From NCBI GenBank assembly GCA_004801635.1, contig SSTG01000003.1:1-48069 (forward strand): a stretch of DNA of 48,069 nt, in the 5' to 3' direction. The stretch comes from Muribaculum caecicola. GTDB lineage: Bacteria; Bacteroidota; Bacteroidia; Bacteroidales; Muribaculaceae. A model generated the notes under the pieces. The model was not told the origin of the DNA. It saw only the letters and a program-made list of their open reading frames with translations, and made no database searches. This document shows, piece after piece, positions 25,839-33,678 of the stretch; within the stretch, counting starts at the first letter, position 1, and every line of letters starts with the position of its first letter. A program made the translations under genes and the position numbers.

Positions 25839-27284
25839 CTACAGTATTTCTTTACGAAGCCTGCCAACAGGAATTCCCATGCGTTCGCGGTACTTGGCCA
25901 CAGTGCGGCGCGCAATATCATAACCCTTAGCCTGCAACAGCGCCGTGATAGAGTCGTCCGACAAAGGGTGCCCCTTGTCTTCTTCCTCAACAATTTTTCG
26001 CAACGCGCTCATTATCTCATGTGCGGAAGTATCGTCCGTATCGTTTGTACGCTCATTAAAAAACAGCTTTATAGGATAAACACCTGCCGGTGTTGCCACA
26101 TATTTTCCAGCCGTAGCACGCGAAATTACAGAAAGGTCATATCCGGTAAGAGCCGACACGTCTTTCAGTATCATAGGCCTTATAAGCGACGTATCGGAAC
26201 ATGCACCGTCAACAAAGAAATCGCGCTGAAGCTTGACTATCGCTTCCATTACACGCAGCAACGTGTTCTGGCGCATTTTGAGCAATCGCATAAACTCCAT
26301 AGCCTCCTCCCTTTTCTGACGCACAAAAGCAACAGCCTGCGTCTGTGACCTGCCGGCAGCCTTAGGCTCGGCTTCAACAGTAAACGATGTCTCAACGGCA
26401 AGTTCGGGCACCCTGTTAAGCAACGACACGGTAACCGTGTCGCCGTCAATTTCCACTGAAAAATCTGGAATTATATGATGTGTCTTTTCGTCATTTGCAT
26501 CACTCTGCAAAAAACTTCCCGGCTTTGGATTAAGCTGGCGTATAATGTTCAGGGCATCTTTCAGCTCCGTTTCGCTGACATTAAGCGCCGAAACCAGCTT
26601 TTTATAATGCTTAAGTGAAAACAGGTCGAAATAATGAACCACTATCTCCAACGCAAGTTTCTGCAACCTTGATTCAGGCTTGCGCCTGAGCTGAAGAATC
26701 AGACAGTCGCGCAAATCAACCGCCCCTACGCCGGGGGGATCAAGCGTCCTTATAATGTCGAGCATATGCTGCACCTGGCCGGTTGATACATTTATGCCGG
26801 TATGTTCGTCTATGTCAAGAGCCATAGAAAACACGTCACGGGTCAGATAGCCGTTATCATCCAGATTTCCGGCTACATAGCGTCCAATCTGCAATTCACG
26901 TTCCGACAATCGCAACTCGGCGAGCTGCTGCTCAATTGTATCCAGAAGCGTAACCGACGTGTCGGTAGCCATCGGTTCCACAAAACCGGCACCGGTTCCC
27001 TGATATCCGGAGGCTCCATAAAACTGGGGAGGGACTTCGTCGTCATTCGCATAATCGGCCAACTGCACCTGTTCGGCTGTTTCATCGAATTGCCCGGCAT
27101 CAAACGTATCGGCAGCCAGCTGTGTGTCGGCCGATGCCAGTGCAGGATTGTCGTCAAGCATACGCTGCACCTCGTCCTCAAACTCAGGACCTGTCATTTC
27201 AAGCATACGCCCAAAACGCACCTGCAACGGCGAAAGTTTTTGCTGCAGGCGCAATTGTTGTGACAAGTTTAACGATTCCTCCAT
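25839..27284 (-). CDS. rpoN: RNA polymerase sigma-54 factor
   Basis: A 481-aa sigma-54. Region I is the Gln/Leu-rich N terminus (SLNLSQQLRLQQKLSPLQV) that meets the enhancer-binding activators; a spacer rich in Asp/Gln follows; the core-binding and DNA-binding regions come next, with NPKPGSFLQ and IRPMILKDVSALTGYDLSVI. The RpoN box ARRTVAKYRE, which reads the -24 element, is intact near the C terminus. The ATG at 27284 is chosen because a promoter lies just upstream and the first residues MEESLNLSQQ fit the family. No sigma-54 activator gene is in the window. Confidence 0.96.
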   Translation of the reverse strand: MEESLNLSQQLRLQQKLSPLQVRFGRMLEMTGPEFEDEVQRMLDDNPALASADTQLAADTFDAGQFDETAEQVQLADYANDDEVPPQFYGASGYQGTGAGFVEPMATDTSVTLLDTIEQQLAELRLSERELQIGRYVAGNLDDNGYLTRDVFSMALDIDEHTGINVSTGQVQHMLDIIRTLDPPGVGAVDLRDCLILQLRRKPESRLQKLALEIVVHYFDLFSLKHYKKLVSALNVSETELKDALNIIRQLNPKPGSFLQSDANDEKTHHIIPDFSVEIDGDTVTVSLLNRVPELAVETSFTVEAEPKAAGRSQTQAVAFVRQKREEAMEFMRLLKMRQNTLLRVMEAIVKLQRDFFVDGACSDTSLIRPMILKDVSALTGYDLSVISRATAGKYVATPAGVYPIKLFFNERTNDTDDTSAHEIMSALRKIVEEEDKGHPLSDDSITALLQAKGYDIARRTVAKYRERMGIPVGRLRKEIL

Positions 27285-27304
27285 AAATATAACCGTTTTA
27301 CACA

Positions 27305-27334
27305 CAAAGTTAACAAAACCAATCCAGTTTCAAA
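27305..27334 (-). promoter_or_regulatory. Predicted promoter of rpoN
   Basis: TAACTTTG on the minus strand (27305-27312) and TTTG (27331-27334), 18 nt apart. The predicted leader is only about 15 nt, which supports the ATG at 27284 over one at 27305. Confidence 0.5.
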
Positions 27335-27423
27335 ATAAATGCAACGCCTTACTGCTTCCATGGCAAAACAAAGGTGCGTCCTACTCAACCTGCCATTATA
27401 AACCGGCGTTCACATAAGGGCAC

Positions 27424-27453
27424 AAAAAAAGCTGATCACGGAGAGTGGTCAGC
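27424..27453 (-). terminator. Rho-independent terminator of the small lipoprotein gene
   Basis: AAGCTGATCAC pairs with GTGGTCAGCTT (one G-T pair) around a 4-nt loop at 27429-27453 or so, and on the minus strand it is followed by a run of seven T. It lies about 30 nt after the stop codon. Confidence 0.8.
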
Positions 27454-27484
27454 TTATTTCTTGCTGTGTAAAAAAATCTACAAA

Positions 27485-27703
27485 TTATTCAGCAGGAGTT
27501 GCAGCAACAGCGGCGCTGTCAACAACGGCAGCAGCAGAATCTGCTACAACTGCGCTGTCAGGAACAGCAACTTCAACAGCTTCAACAACTTCTTCTACAA
27601 CAACTGCAGAATCAGCAGCAGCTTCAGTAGCGTTGTTAGAACCACCACAAGAGAACAGTGATACGCTGAATACAACGGCAAGTAATAAAACTAACTTTTT
27701 CAT
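27485..27703 (-). CDS. Small Ala/Val/Asp-rich lipoprotein
   Basis: A 72-aa protein with a type II signal peptide: MKKLVLLLAVVFSVSLFSCG, with the lipobox LFSC and Cys at residue 20. After two Gly the mature part is made of Ala, Val, Asp, Ser and Glu only, with short repeats of the DSAVV/DSAAVV kind, and ends in ATPAE. It should be an acidic, probably unfolded, lipid-anchored peptide of about 50 residues. The ATG at 27703 is chosen to place the signal peptide correctly. It has its own promoter and terminator. The function is unknown. Confidence 0.7.
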   Translation of the reverse strand: MKKLVLLLAVVFSVSLFSCGGSNNATEAAADSAVVVEEVVEAVEVAVPDSAVVADSAAAVVDSAAVAATPAE

Positions 27704-27750
27704 TTTGTTTGTAATTAATAATAAAACAATTTTTAGCTTCAAAAACGTTG

Positions 27751-27780
27751 CAAAGTTAATACATTTTTATGATATGCAAT
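27751..27780 (-). promoter_or_regulatory. Predicted promoter of the small lipoprotein gene
   Basis: TAACTTTG on the minus strand (27751-27758) with ATTG (27777-27780) 18 nt upstream; leader of about 40 nt. Confidence 0.5.
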
Positions 27781-27886
27781 ATTTTTTTTTGATTTTTTTG
27801 CATAACAAAATAAAAAATCACCCACACATCTGGTTATCAAACAATTCCAGCACACAATACCAATCAAATATATTCCATAAAACAGC

Positions 27887-27920
27887 ATTCAGCCCATACG
27901 TGATTCCGTATGGGCTGAAT
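27887..27920 (-). terminator. Hairpin terminator of the perR-rubrerythrin operon
   Basis: A perfect 14-bp stem (ATTCAGCCCATACG at 27887-27900, complement at 27907-27920) with a 6-nt loop, 23 nt after the rubrerythrin stop codon. On the minus strand GCTGTTTT follows, a short T tract. Confidence 0.75.
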
Positions 27921-27943
27921 TAGAACAAATAATAATTTGCTGA

Positions 27944-28495
27944 TTACTTTTTGAAGTAACGGTTATAGAGACCCTGGAAACCCTGTCCGTGACGAGCCTC
28001 GTCCTTTGCCATTTCGTGAACGGTGTCGTGAATAGCGTCCAGGTTAAGCTCTTTTGCACGACGTGCTATACGCATTTTATCAGCATTTGCGCCTGCCTCG
28101 GCAGCCATACGCTTTTCAAGGTTTGTCTTGGTGTCCCAAACACATTCGCCCAGAAGTTCTGCAAACTTAGAGGCATGTTCTGCTTCCTCGAAAGCATAAC
28201 GCTTGAAAGCCTCGGCAACTTCGGGATAGCCTTCACGGTCAGCCTGGCGCGACATTGCCAGATACATACCCACCTCGGTGCACTCGCCATTAAAATGGGC
28301 AGTGAGGTCGGCACGCATTTCGTCGTCGGTATCTTTTGCAACGCCTATCACATGTTCTGTAACAAATTGCAAAAGGGCTTCCTGATCGAGTTCTTCAAAT
28401 TTTGAACGGGGAGCGCCGCACAACGGGCACTTTTCAGGAGCTTCGTCACCTTCGTGAATATAACCGCAAACTGTACAGATAAATTTTTTCTTCAT
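27944..28495 (-). CDS. Reverse rubrerythrin (N-terminal rubredoxin-like, C-terminal diiron domain)
   Basis: A 183-aa cytosolic protein. The rubredoxin-like part comes first ([13 protein letters not shown] and [14 protein letters not shown], two CxxC knuckles), then a ferritin-like four-helix domain with the diiron ligand motifs [27 protein letters not shown] and [12 protein letters not shown]. This order is the reverse of classical rubrerythrin. Such proteins reduce hydrogen peroxide in anaerobes. The ATG at 28495 is chosen because the Cys knuckle starts seven residues later. It follows perR after 25 nt, which fits a peroxide-induced operon. Confidence 0.92.
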   Translation of the reverse strand: MKKKFICTVCGYIHEGDEAPEKCPLCGAPRSKFEELDQEALLQFVTEHVIGVAKDTDDEMRADLTAHFNGECTEVGMYLAMSRQADREGYPEVAEAFKRYAFEEAEHASKFAELLGECVWDTKTNLEKRMAAEAGANADKMRIARRAKELNLDAIHDTVHEMAKDEARHGQGFQGLYNRYFKK

Positions 28496-28520
28496 AATTG
28501 TTTGATTTTGATTGTTGAAC

Positions 28521-28958
28521 TTATTTATAGTTGTTTTGTATTGTCTGTTTATTACATTCCGGGCATAATCCCTTATAGCACACATCCACTTCGTCCAACT
28601 TGAAACCACCGGCCATATGCTCCGGCGGAATACCTACAGACAAAGGCATGTCAACTACCTTTCCACATGCACGGCACCAAAGATGCGCATGCGGCGTTTC
28701 AACATAGTCAAAACGGGCATAGCGGCGATCCATGCCAAGTATGGCTATAACACCCTTATCGGCCAGCAATCTCAACGTATTATAAACCGTTGTCAGCGAA
28801 AGCGTGGGCATAGTTGGCGACAGTACTTCAAATATCTGCTCCGCCGTAGGATGTACCCTAAAATCAAGCAATGCCTTCAATACCGCGATACGCTGTGCCG
28901 ACGGACGTATTCCGCGACCACTCAGCATAGAACTAATATCATACGGTTGATTTTGCAT
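28521..28958 (-). CDS. perR: PerR-like peroxide regulator (Fur family)
   Basis: A 145-aa Fur-family repressor: winged helix (about 1-85) and dimerisation domain. Two Cys pairs (95/98 in CRAC, 132/135 in CPEC) form the structural zinc site. The regulatory metal site known from Bacillus PerR is complete: His36, Asp84, His90, His92 and Asp103. Asp at the last place, where Fur proteins have Glu, is typical of PerR and its peroxide sensing. It heads the operon with the reverse rubrerythrin, and a PerR-box-like palindrome overlaps its promoter, so it probably represses itself. Confidence 0.85.
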   Translation of the reverse strand: MQNQPYDISSMLSGRGIRPSAQRIAVLKALLDFRVHPTAEQIFEVLSPTMPTLSLTTVYNTLRLLADKGVIAILGMDRRYARFDYVETPHAHLWCRACGKVVDMPLSVGIPPEHMAGGFKLDEVDVCYKGLCPECNKQTIQNNYK

Positions 28959-28978
28959 AACTTGTAATAATTATATTT

Positions 28979-29022
28979 TTGTAATCATTGCAAATATATA
29001 TACTTATTTATTACCATCCAAA
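28979..29022 (-). promoter_or_regulatory. perR promoter with an overlapping PerR-box-like operator
   Basis: On the minus strand TTTG (29019-29022) and TATATTTG (28991-28998) are 20 nt apart, an exact Bacteroidota promoter. TTGCAATGATTACAA (28979-28993 on the complement) matches the Bacillus PerR box TTATAATnATTATAA at 11 of 14 fixed positions. It covers the edge of the -7 box and the expected start of transcription. Confidence 0.65.
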
Positions 29023-29065
29023 TTTTAGAGCCTTAAAAATTTAACTTAACAATACTTAACAGTGT

Positions 29066-29111
29066 CAACTAAAGAATTAGTTGCACAACTAAGAAATTAG
29101 TTATACTTTTG
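29066..29111 (+). promoter_or_regulatory. Promoter and four-half-site operator of the BlaI-M56 pair
   Basis: Four half-sites alternate in direction: CAACTAA (29066-29072), TTAGTTG (29077-29083), CAACTAA (29086-29092) and TTAGTTA (29097-29103). The centre two form TTAGTTG-CA-CAACTAA, with 7-bp arms. TACTTTTG (29104-29111) is the -7 box, and GTTG at 29080-29083, within the operator, is 20 nt upstream as the -33 box. A repressor bound here would block the promoter of the BlaI gene at 29129. Confidence 0.7.
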
Positions 29112-29128
29112 CAAAAACCAATAACGCA

Positions 29129-29518
29129 ATGAAAGCAGGAAGAAAAAAGAATACACTGACCGACAAAGAGCAGGTGTTGATGCAGCTGCTTTGGGAAAAC
29201 GGCCCTATGTTTGTACGCGAAATGGTCAGCGCCTACCCTTCGGATCCACGCCCCCATTTCAACACCGTTGCAACTACAATACGCATACTGGAAGACAAAG
29301 GATACGTATCGCACGAAACGATAGGTGCCTCCCACCGATTCTTTGCAACAGCCGAAATGAAAGACTTCCGCGACCGTTCGCTAGCCGGCATTATCCGTGA
29401 CTATTTCGACAACTCATACAAAAATGCCGTATCATCGCTTGTTGAAGACGACAAAATATCGCTGGCGGAGCTGAAAGAAATAATACAACTTATAGAATTA
29501 AAGAACAATACAAAATAA
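29129..29518 (+). CDS. BlaI/MecI-family transcriptional repressor
   Basis: A 129-aa winged-helix repressor. LTDKEQVLMQLLWENGP and HFNTVATTIRILEDKGYVSH are typical of the BlaI DNA-binding domain, followed by a helical dimerisation part (FRDRSLAGIIRDYFDNSYKNAV) that in the family is cut by the partner protease. The stop codon is followed after 3 nt by the M56 gene. The promoter carries an array of inverted half-sites suited to two dimers. No beta-lactamase or PBP2a-like gene is close, so the regulon is probably something else. Confidence 0.92.
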   Translation: MKAGRKKNTLTDKEQVLMQLLWENGPMFVREMVSAYPSDPRPHFNTVATTIRILEDKGYVSHETIGASHRFFATAEMKDFRDRSLAGIIRDYFDNSYKNAVSSLVEDDKISLAELKEIIQLIELKNNTK

Positions 29519-29521
29519 ACA

Positions 29522-30925
29522 ATGGGCCAACTTCTGTCATACACAATAAACAGCTCTGTATACCTTGCCATATTATATATAATGTATAAATGGTTCATTG
29601 CCGACAAAAACAACCCCGGCTTCAACCGCCACGTGATTCTGGCAATATACATAGCCGCGTTAACAGCCCCGCTGCTACCCGGAATAGCTTCGGCAGCCAA
29701 CAATATAGCCGAACCGGCATTTACCGGCAACATACAGAATATGGGCACAAACAACATTGCATTGCCACAAGATACCGGCATCAAATACGGCTTTGCCGCA
29801 ATTGCCATATGCATGTACGCGGCCGGCACGGCTCTCGCCCTGGCAGCCTCATTATTTACCTACATACGCCTTGTCAGGCTTATTCGCGGCGGAGAAAAAG
29901 CAACAACGGGCAAATACACCATAGTACTAAACACAAAACAAAAAGAAGCACCCTTCAGCTGGTTCAAATACATTGTACTGAACAAGGCCGACTACAACCT
30001 TCCCAACAGCTACATACTGACACATGAGAAATCGCATATCGACCACCGGCACTGGGCCGACCTCGTACTCGCCGAAGCATTCATCATACTGCAATGGTTT
30101 AACCCTGCAGCCTGGCTTATGCGCGAAGAACTAAAAACCGTACATGAGTACCAGGCCGACGCAACAGTTGTCAAATCGGGATGCGACATACACGAATATC
30201 AAATGCTATTAATAAAAAAGGCTGCCGGCGCGCGATTCCCGTCACTTGCCAACAGCCTGAATCACAGTAAACTTAAAAAACGTATAACTATGATGTACAA
30301 ATCAAAATCAAGAAAAAGCAACAAATTGCTAGTTTTTGCAACCGTTCCGGCCCTTATTGCGGCCTACTGCCTGACAACCAACCCGGCATTTGCATCAGTT
30401 TCCGACAAAATAGCCGACACGCAGCTGGCTCCAACCGGAAATGACAAAGATAGCGAAAAAAACACTTCAAGGCAAACAACGCTTATCACTGTAACAAAAA
30501 ACAGTTCCGGACAGCCCGACTCCGCATCAACTATTTCAGAGTACGACAATACAATAATCGAAATCGACGGAAAACAATATCCCGGCAGCGAGATAAACCG
30601 AATAAACAAAAACGCAATAACCCAAATAATAGTAAAACGGAACAATGCGGACGGGTCGAAGAAAATCACCTTAATGACAAACGGAAACAACATATGGCTG
30701 TCGCAAGACTCTGCAACACATTCCATCAACACCACGCCGGCAACAACCACCCTGGAAATAGACGGAAAAATTTACCCGAAAAGCGCCATGAGCCGCGTAA
30801 ATCCAGACGCAATAAAACGAATCACGGTTACTAAAGACATCCCCAACCAACACGACAAAATCACCATAAAAACAAAGTCAGGCATGAACATATGGCTTCC
30901 TGACTCCACCGTACAGAACCAATAG
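29522..30925 (+). CDS. BlaR1/MecR1-like M56 metallopeptidase sensor
   Basis: A 467-aa membrane protein. About four N-terminal helices surround a cytosolic peptidase domain with the zinc motif HEKSH (168-172) and EYQADATVV further on. After the next helix (about 275-295, LLVFATVPALIAAYCLTT) comes an extracytoplasmic part of about 170 residues. It is not the penicillin-binding domain of BlaR1; instead it has a polar linker and two copies of a 55- to 60-residue unit (about 344-400 and 409-463), EIDGKQYPGSEINRINKNAI and EIDGKIYPKSAMSRVNPDAI. The pattern resembles the plug motif of TonB-dependent receptors. It probably releases the BlaI-type repressor on a signal from the envelope. Confidence 0.87.
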   Translation: MGQLLSYTINSSVYLAILYIMYKWFIADKNNPGFNRHVILAIYIAALTAPLLPGIASAANNIAEPAFTGNIQNMGTNNIALPQDTGIKYGFAAIAICMYAAGTALALAASLFTYIRLVRLIRGGEKATTGKYTIVLNTKQKEAPFSWFKYIVLNKADYNLPNSYILTHEKSHIDHRHWADLVLAEAFIILQWFNPAAWLMREELKTVHEYQADATVVKSGCDIHEYQMLLIKKAAGARFPSLANSLNHSKLKKRITMMYKSKSRKSNKLLVFATVPALIAAYCLTTNPAFASVSDKIADTQLAPTGNDKDSEKNTSRQTTLITVTKNSSGQPDSASTISEYDNTIIEIDGKQYPGSEINRINKNAITQIIVKRNNADGSKKITLMTNGNNIWLSQDSATHSINTTPATTTLEIDGKIYPKSAMSRVNPDAIKRITVTKDIPNQHDKITIKTKSGMNIWLPDSTVQNQ

Positions 30926-30943
30926 GATACTGTTTCCTATAGA

Positions 30944-30983
30944 ATAATGCCGTTGCATTTTTAAACAAACGCAACGGCATTAT
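30944..30983. terminator. Terminator after the M56 gene
   Basis: A 13-bp stem (ATAATGCCGTTGC at 30944-30956, complement at 30971-30983) with a 14-nt loop and ATTTTAC after it, 18 nt after the M56 stop codon. Confidence 0.75.
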
Positions 30984-30994
30984 ATTTTACACAA

Positions 30995-31035
30995 TAATCC
31001 CGGGCTTGCGCCACGTTAGGCTTTGCCCGGGATTA
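30995..31035. repeat. Second inverted repeat between convergent genes
   Basis: TAATCCCGGGC (30995-31005) and GCCCGGGATTA (31025-31035) form an 11-bp GC-rich stem with a 19-nt loop. It lies about 50 nt from the serine palmitoyltransferase stop codon and may terminate that gene, although no T tract follows on the minus strand. Confidence 0.45.
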
Positions 31036-31084
31036 ATATATATTATATGTATAATAAACTTAAAAAAGCAATTTGTCAAAGCAT

Positions 31085-32272
31085 TTACGGAATAAGGCCG
31101 TATGCCCGGAAAACTTTCTGAATCTTTTCCAAGCCTTCGGTAACCTGCTCCTTTGTATGTGTTGCCATAAGCGAAAAGCGTATAAGCGTATCCTGTGGCG
31201 CAACAGCCGGCGACACAACCGGATTTACAAAAACACCGTCCTCCAGCAAATCGCGCGTAATGCCAAATGTCTTGTAGTTATCGCGCACAAACAAAGGAAT
31301 GATAGGCGTTGACGTATGCCCTATCTCGCAGCCCATTGCACGGAAACCCTCAAGGGCATAATTTGTCATTTCCCACAAATGCTCCTGACGTTCCGGCTCC
31401 TCCTGCATCAGCTCAAGAGCCTTGAGCGCGGCTGCTGTAGCTGCCGGCGTAGGACTGGCGGTGAAGATGTATGAGCGAGAATGATGCCTTAGGAAATTTG
31501 TAATTTCTTTGTCGGTGGCAATAAATCCGCCAAGCGATGCAAACGATTTCGAGAACGTGCCCATAATGAGGTCTACATCGGCAGCAACACCTTGTGCATG
31601 ACACACACCGCGGCCACCCTCGCCAAACACCCCTATGCCGTGGGCCTCGTCAACCATAACGGTTGCATCATATTTTTTAGCCAGCTCCACAATTCCCTTC
31701 ACATCGGCAACGTCGCCCTCCATCGAGAACACCGAATCCGTAACGATAAGCTTAGCCTTGTCTGGCTCGCACTTCTGAAGCTGCTTTTCCAACGAGTCAA
31801 GGTCGCGGTGACGGTATTTCAGCTTTTTGCTGAACGACAGCCGCAGCCCCTCGATAATGGAAGCATGGTCTTGTTCGTCCCACAATATATAATCCTCGCG
31901 GCCTGTAAGCGTAGACACAACGCCCAGATTCACGCCGAAACCGGTGGAATATATCATAACGTCCTCTTTGCCTATATATTCGGCTATGCGCGCCTCAAGC
32001 TCTTTATGAATATCCAGTGTACCGTTCAGGAACGGCGAACCGGCGCATCCGGTTCCATATTTACGCGTAGCTTCAATAGCCGCTTCTTTAATCCGCGGAT
32101 CGTTAACAAGCCCGGTATAGCAATTCGAACCGAACATAAGCACTTTCCGGCCGTTTATTGTAACTTCGGGATCTTGTTCGCTCGATATAGCCCTGAAATA
32201 AGGATATATACCGGCAGCTTTTGCCTTCTGCGGTTCTTGATATTTGTCGAGTTTAGCTTGAAGTAGCTTCAT
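31085..32272 (-). CDS. Serine palmitoyltransferase-type alpha-oxoamine synthase
   Basis: A 395-aa PLP enzyme of the alpha-oxoamine synthase family. The cofactor Lys is Lys242 in LIMGTFSKSFASLGG; His136 in WDEQDHASIIEG stacks on PLP; VMVDEAHGIGVFGEGGRGV holds the Asp/His pair. The N terminus (KAKAAGIYPYFRAISSE, MFGSNCYTGL) is closer to the Bacteroides sphingolipid enzyme than to glycine C-acetyltransferase or BioF. It would condense serine with a long-chain acyl-CoA or acyl-ACP to 3-ketosphinganine. It is a lone gene; TATCTTTG on the minus strand (32384-32391) may be its -7 box, with a leader of about 100 nt. KBL-type activity cannot be fully excluded. Confidence 0.82.
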   Translation of the reverse strand: MKLLQAKLDKYQEPQKAKAAGIYPYFRAISSEQDPEVTINGRKVLMFGSNCYTGLVNDPRIKEAAIEATRKYGTGCAGSPFLNGTLDIHKELEARIAEYIGKEDVMIYSTGFGVNLGVVSTLTGREDYILWDEQDHASIIEGLRLSFSKKLKYRHRDLDSLEKQLQKCEPDKAKLIVTDSVFSMEGDVADVKGIVELAKKYDATVMVDEAHGIGVFGEGGRGVCHAQGVAADVDLIMGTFSKSFASLGGFIATDKEITNFLRHHSRSYIFTASPTPAATAAALKALELMQEEPERQEHLWEMTNYALEGFRAMGCEIGHTSTPIIPLFVRDNYKTFGITRDLLEDGVFVNPVVSPAVAPQDTLIRFSLMATHTKEQVTEGLEKIQKVFRAYGLIP

Positions 32273-32506
32273 AATTATTGCTTTGGCAACTTACCAGAGA
32301 TTATTGTGATTATTTACAGAAAGCCGGTGACAGCGCTCAAAAGCAGAAATTAAAATATGCCTACCCGGCCTAAATACAGGCTGCAAAGATACGCAATATT
32401 TATTTTAACAGGGTAATTATTTGCTTTTTTTTTGCAAAAACATCAAAAAAGCACCTTAACGTCACAACGTTAAATTCAATTTATTGTGTTAAAAATTAGG
32501 CAACAA

Positions 32507-32538
32507 TTTGGCATATACAAAATTTGTTTATACTTTTG
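32507..32538 (+). promoter_or_regulatory. Consensus promoter of the PL11 operon
   Basis: TTTG (32507-32510) and TACTTTTG (32531-32538) are exactly 20 nt apart, a full match to the Bacteroidota consensus. Transcription should start near 32545, about 310 nt before the next start codon. Confidence 0.7.
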
Positions 32539-32544
32539 TAACAC

Positions 32545-32853
32545 CAAAATTCAGCACTTCATAGTTGAACATTCTTTATATTATTAACCATAAAATTTAA
32601 CAAAGCCCCTTTTTGCCGGGCAACCTTAAATTGAAAAACTATTAACGTACCGTATTTGAAACTTTATTAACGCACAAGAAGCATAACGGAACTATAAATT
32701 TAGCAATTGAAATCTCTGAATTTTCTTTTACAATAGATAGTAGTTTCCCATGATTTCTGTTAAAAACAACATACATTCCCTATTGCTGCCGGTCAACACA
32801 TAAGGTTCAAATACAACGAGGAATATAACCACTTATCACAAAAAACAAACAGC
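32545..32853 (+). other. Long 5' leader of the secreted-protein/PL11 operon
   Basis: About 310 nt of AT-rich sequence between the predicted transcription start and the ATG at 32854. It contains a 17-codon frame at 32750-32803 (MISVKNNIHSLLLPVNT) that could be a leader peptide, and a short C/G block at 32605-32622 (GCCCCTTTTTGCCGGGC). No known riboswitch was recognised. The rest of the gap from 32273 holds the serine palmitoyltransferase promoter region and nothing else that I can support. Confidence 0.4.
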
Positions 32854-33648
32854 ATGAAAAATTTTACTTCTTTATTTGTAGCTGCTTTTGCATTTGCGCT
32901 TAGTGCAAATGCACAGGGACTAGTCCCTGAAGACATCGAAATCGCCAATCCTTCGTTCGAACTGGCCAACGAAGCCCTTGGTGACGACGTAAAAGCCCAC
33001 CTTGTAGGCTGGGAAGTAGACGGCCCAAACAAAAACGACTGGGCTCCGCGTGCACACACAAACAGCGCTTTCGAAGGCGACTGGTATGTACGCATGGTTT
33101 TAAGTTCAGGCAACATCGAACCGGGAACACGGATCAGACAATATGTTGAAACAGGCAAAGGCCCCGGCGTATACGTGCTAACCGCCGCATGCAACGTTTC
33201 GCGCAACGCTTGGCGTGGCAACATCGACGCTCTAGACAACGTTTTTGGCGGCCTCTGGATTGTTGACAACGATGACGCTCCCGAAGACGTTGAAGGACGC
33301 GGTTTCTGCAAAATAGGCGAATGCCTCGGTGACTGGAAACCCCAAACTATTGTTTACAAATCGGAAGTTGACCAGCCTTTCCTTGAAATAGGCTTCGGTA
33401 TTCCGTCTGCATCAAACGGCAACCCCAAAGGTATCCTCCAATGCGACGCTTTCAAACTGCAGTATTTCAATACCGACGACGTTGAAGCAGTAAAGGCATA
33501 CCTCAACGGCGAATCAGGCATTGACGACATCTATGTAGCTCCTGAAGTTAAAGATAACAAATACTACAACCTTCAGGGTATGGAAGTTGCCGAACCTACA
33601 ACCGGCCTTTACATCCACAACGGTAAAAAAGTTTTTATCAAAAAGTAA
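32854..33648 (+). CDS. Secreted jelly-roll-like protein with C-terminal sorting-type tail
   Basis: A 264-aa protein with signal peptide (MKNFTSLFVAAFAFALSANA). The mature part opens with IEIANPSFELANEAL and has the Trp/Gly/Asn pattern of a carbohydrate-binding or galactose-binding beta sandwich (VGWEVDG, GDWYVRMVLSSG, YVLTAACNVSRNAW, LEIGFGIPSAS). GIDDIYV then leads to a tail, NKYYNLQGMEVAEPTTGLYI and HNGKKVFIKK, of the kind found on many secreted proteins of Bacteroidales. The PL11 lyase follows after 30 nt in the same operon, so a part in pectin binding is likely but not shown. No specific family was recognised. Confidence 0.7.
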   Translation: MKNFTSLFVAAFAFALSANAQGLVPEDIEIANPSFELANEALGDDVKAHLVGWEVDGPNKNDWAPRAHTNSAFEGDWYVRMVLSSGNIEPGTRIRQYVETGKGPGVYVLTAACNVSRNAWRGNIDALDNVFGGLWIVDNDDAPEDVEGRGFCKIGECLGDWKPQTIVYKSEVDQPFLEIGFGIPSASNGNPKGILQCDAFKLQYFNTDDVEAVKAYLNGESGIDDIYVAPEVKDNKYYNLQGMEVAEPTTGLYIHNGKKVFIKK

Positions 33649-33678
33649 TACGGTGAAAACTACTATCTATTGACATAA

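Noticed and set aside
29129-30925. A beta-lactam resistance locus
   Set aside because: BlaI and M56 proteins are present, but the sensor lacks the penicillin-binding domain and there is no beta-lactamase or PBP gene in the window.
32750-32803. The 17-codon frame as a real leader-peptide gene
   Set aside because: It has no clear attenuator hairpin or codon bias, so it is mentioned only as part of the leader.
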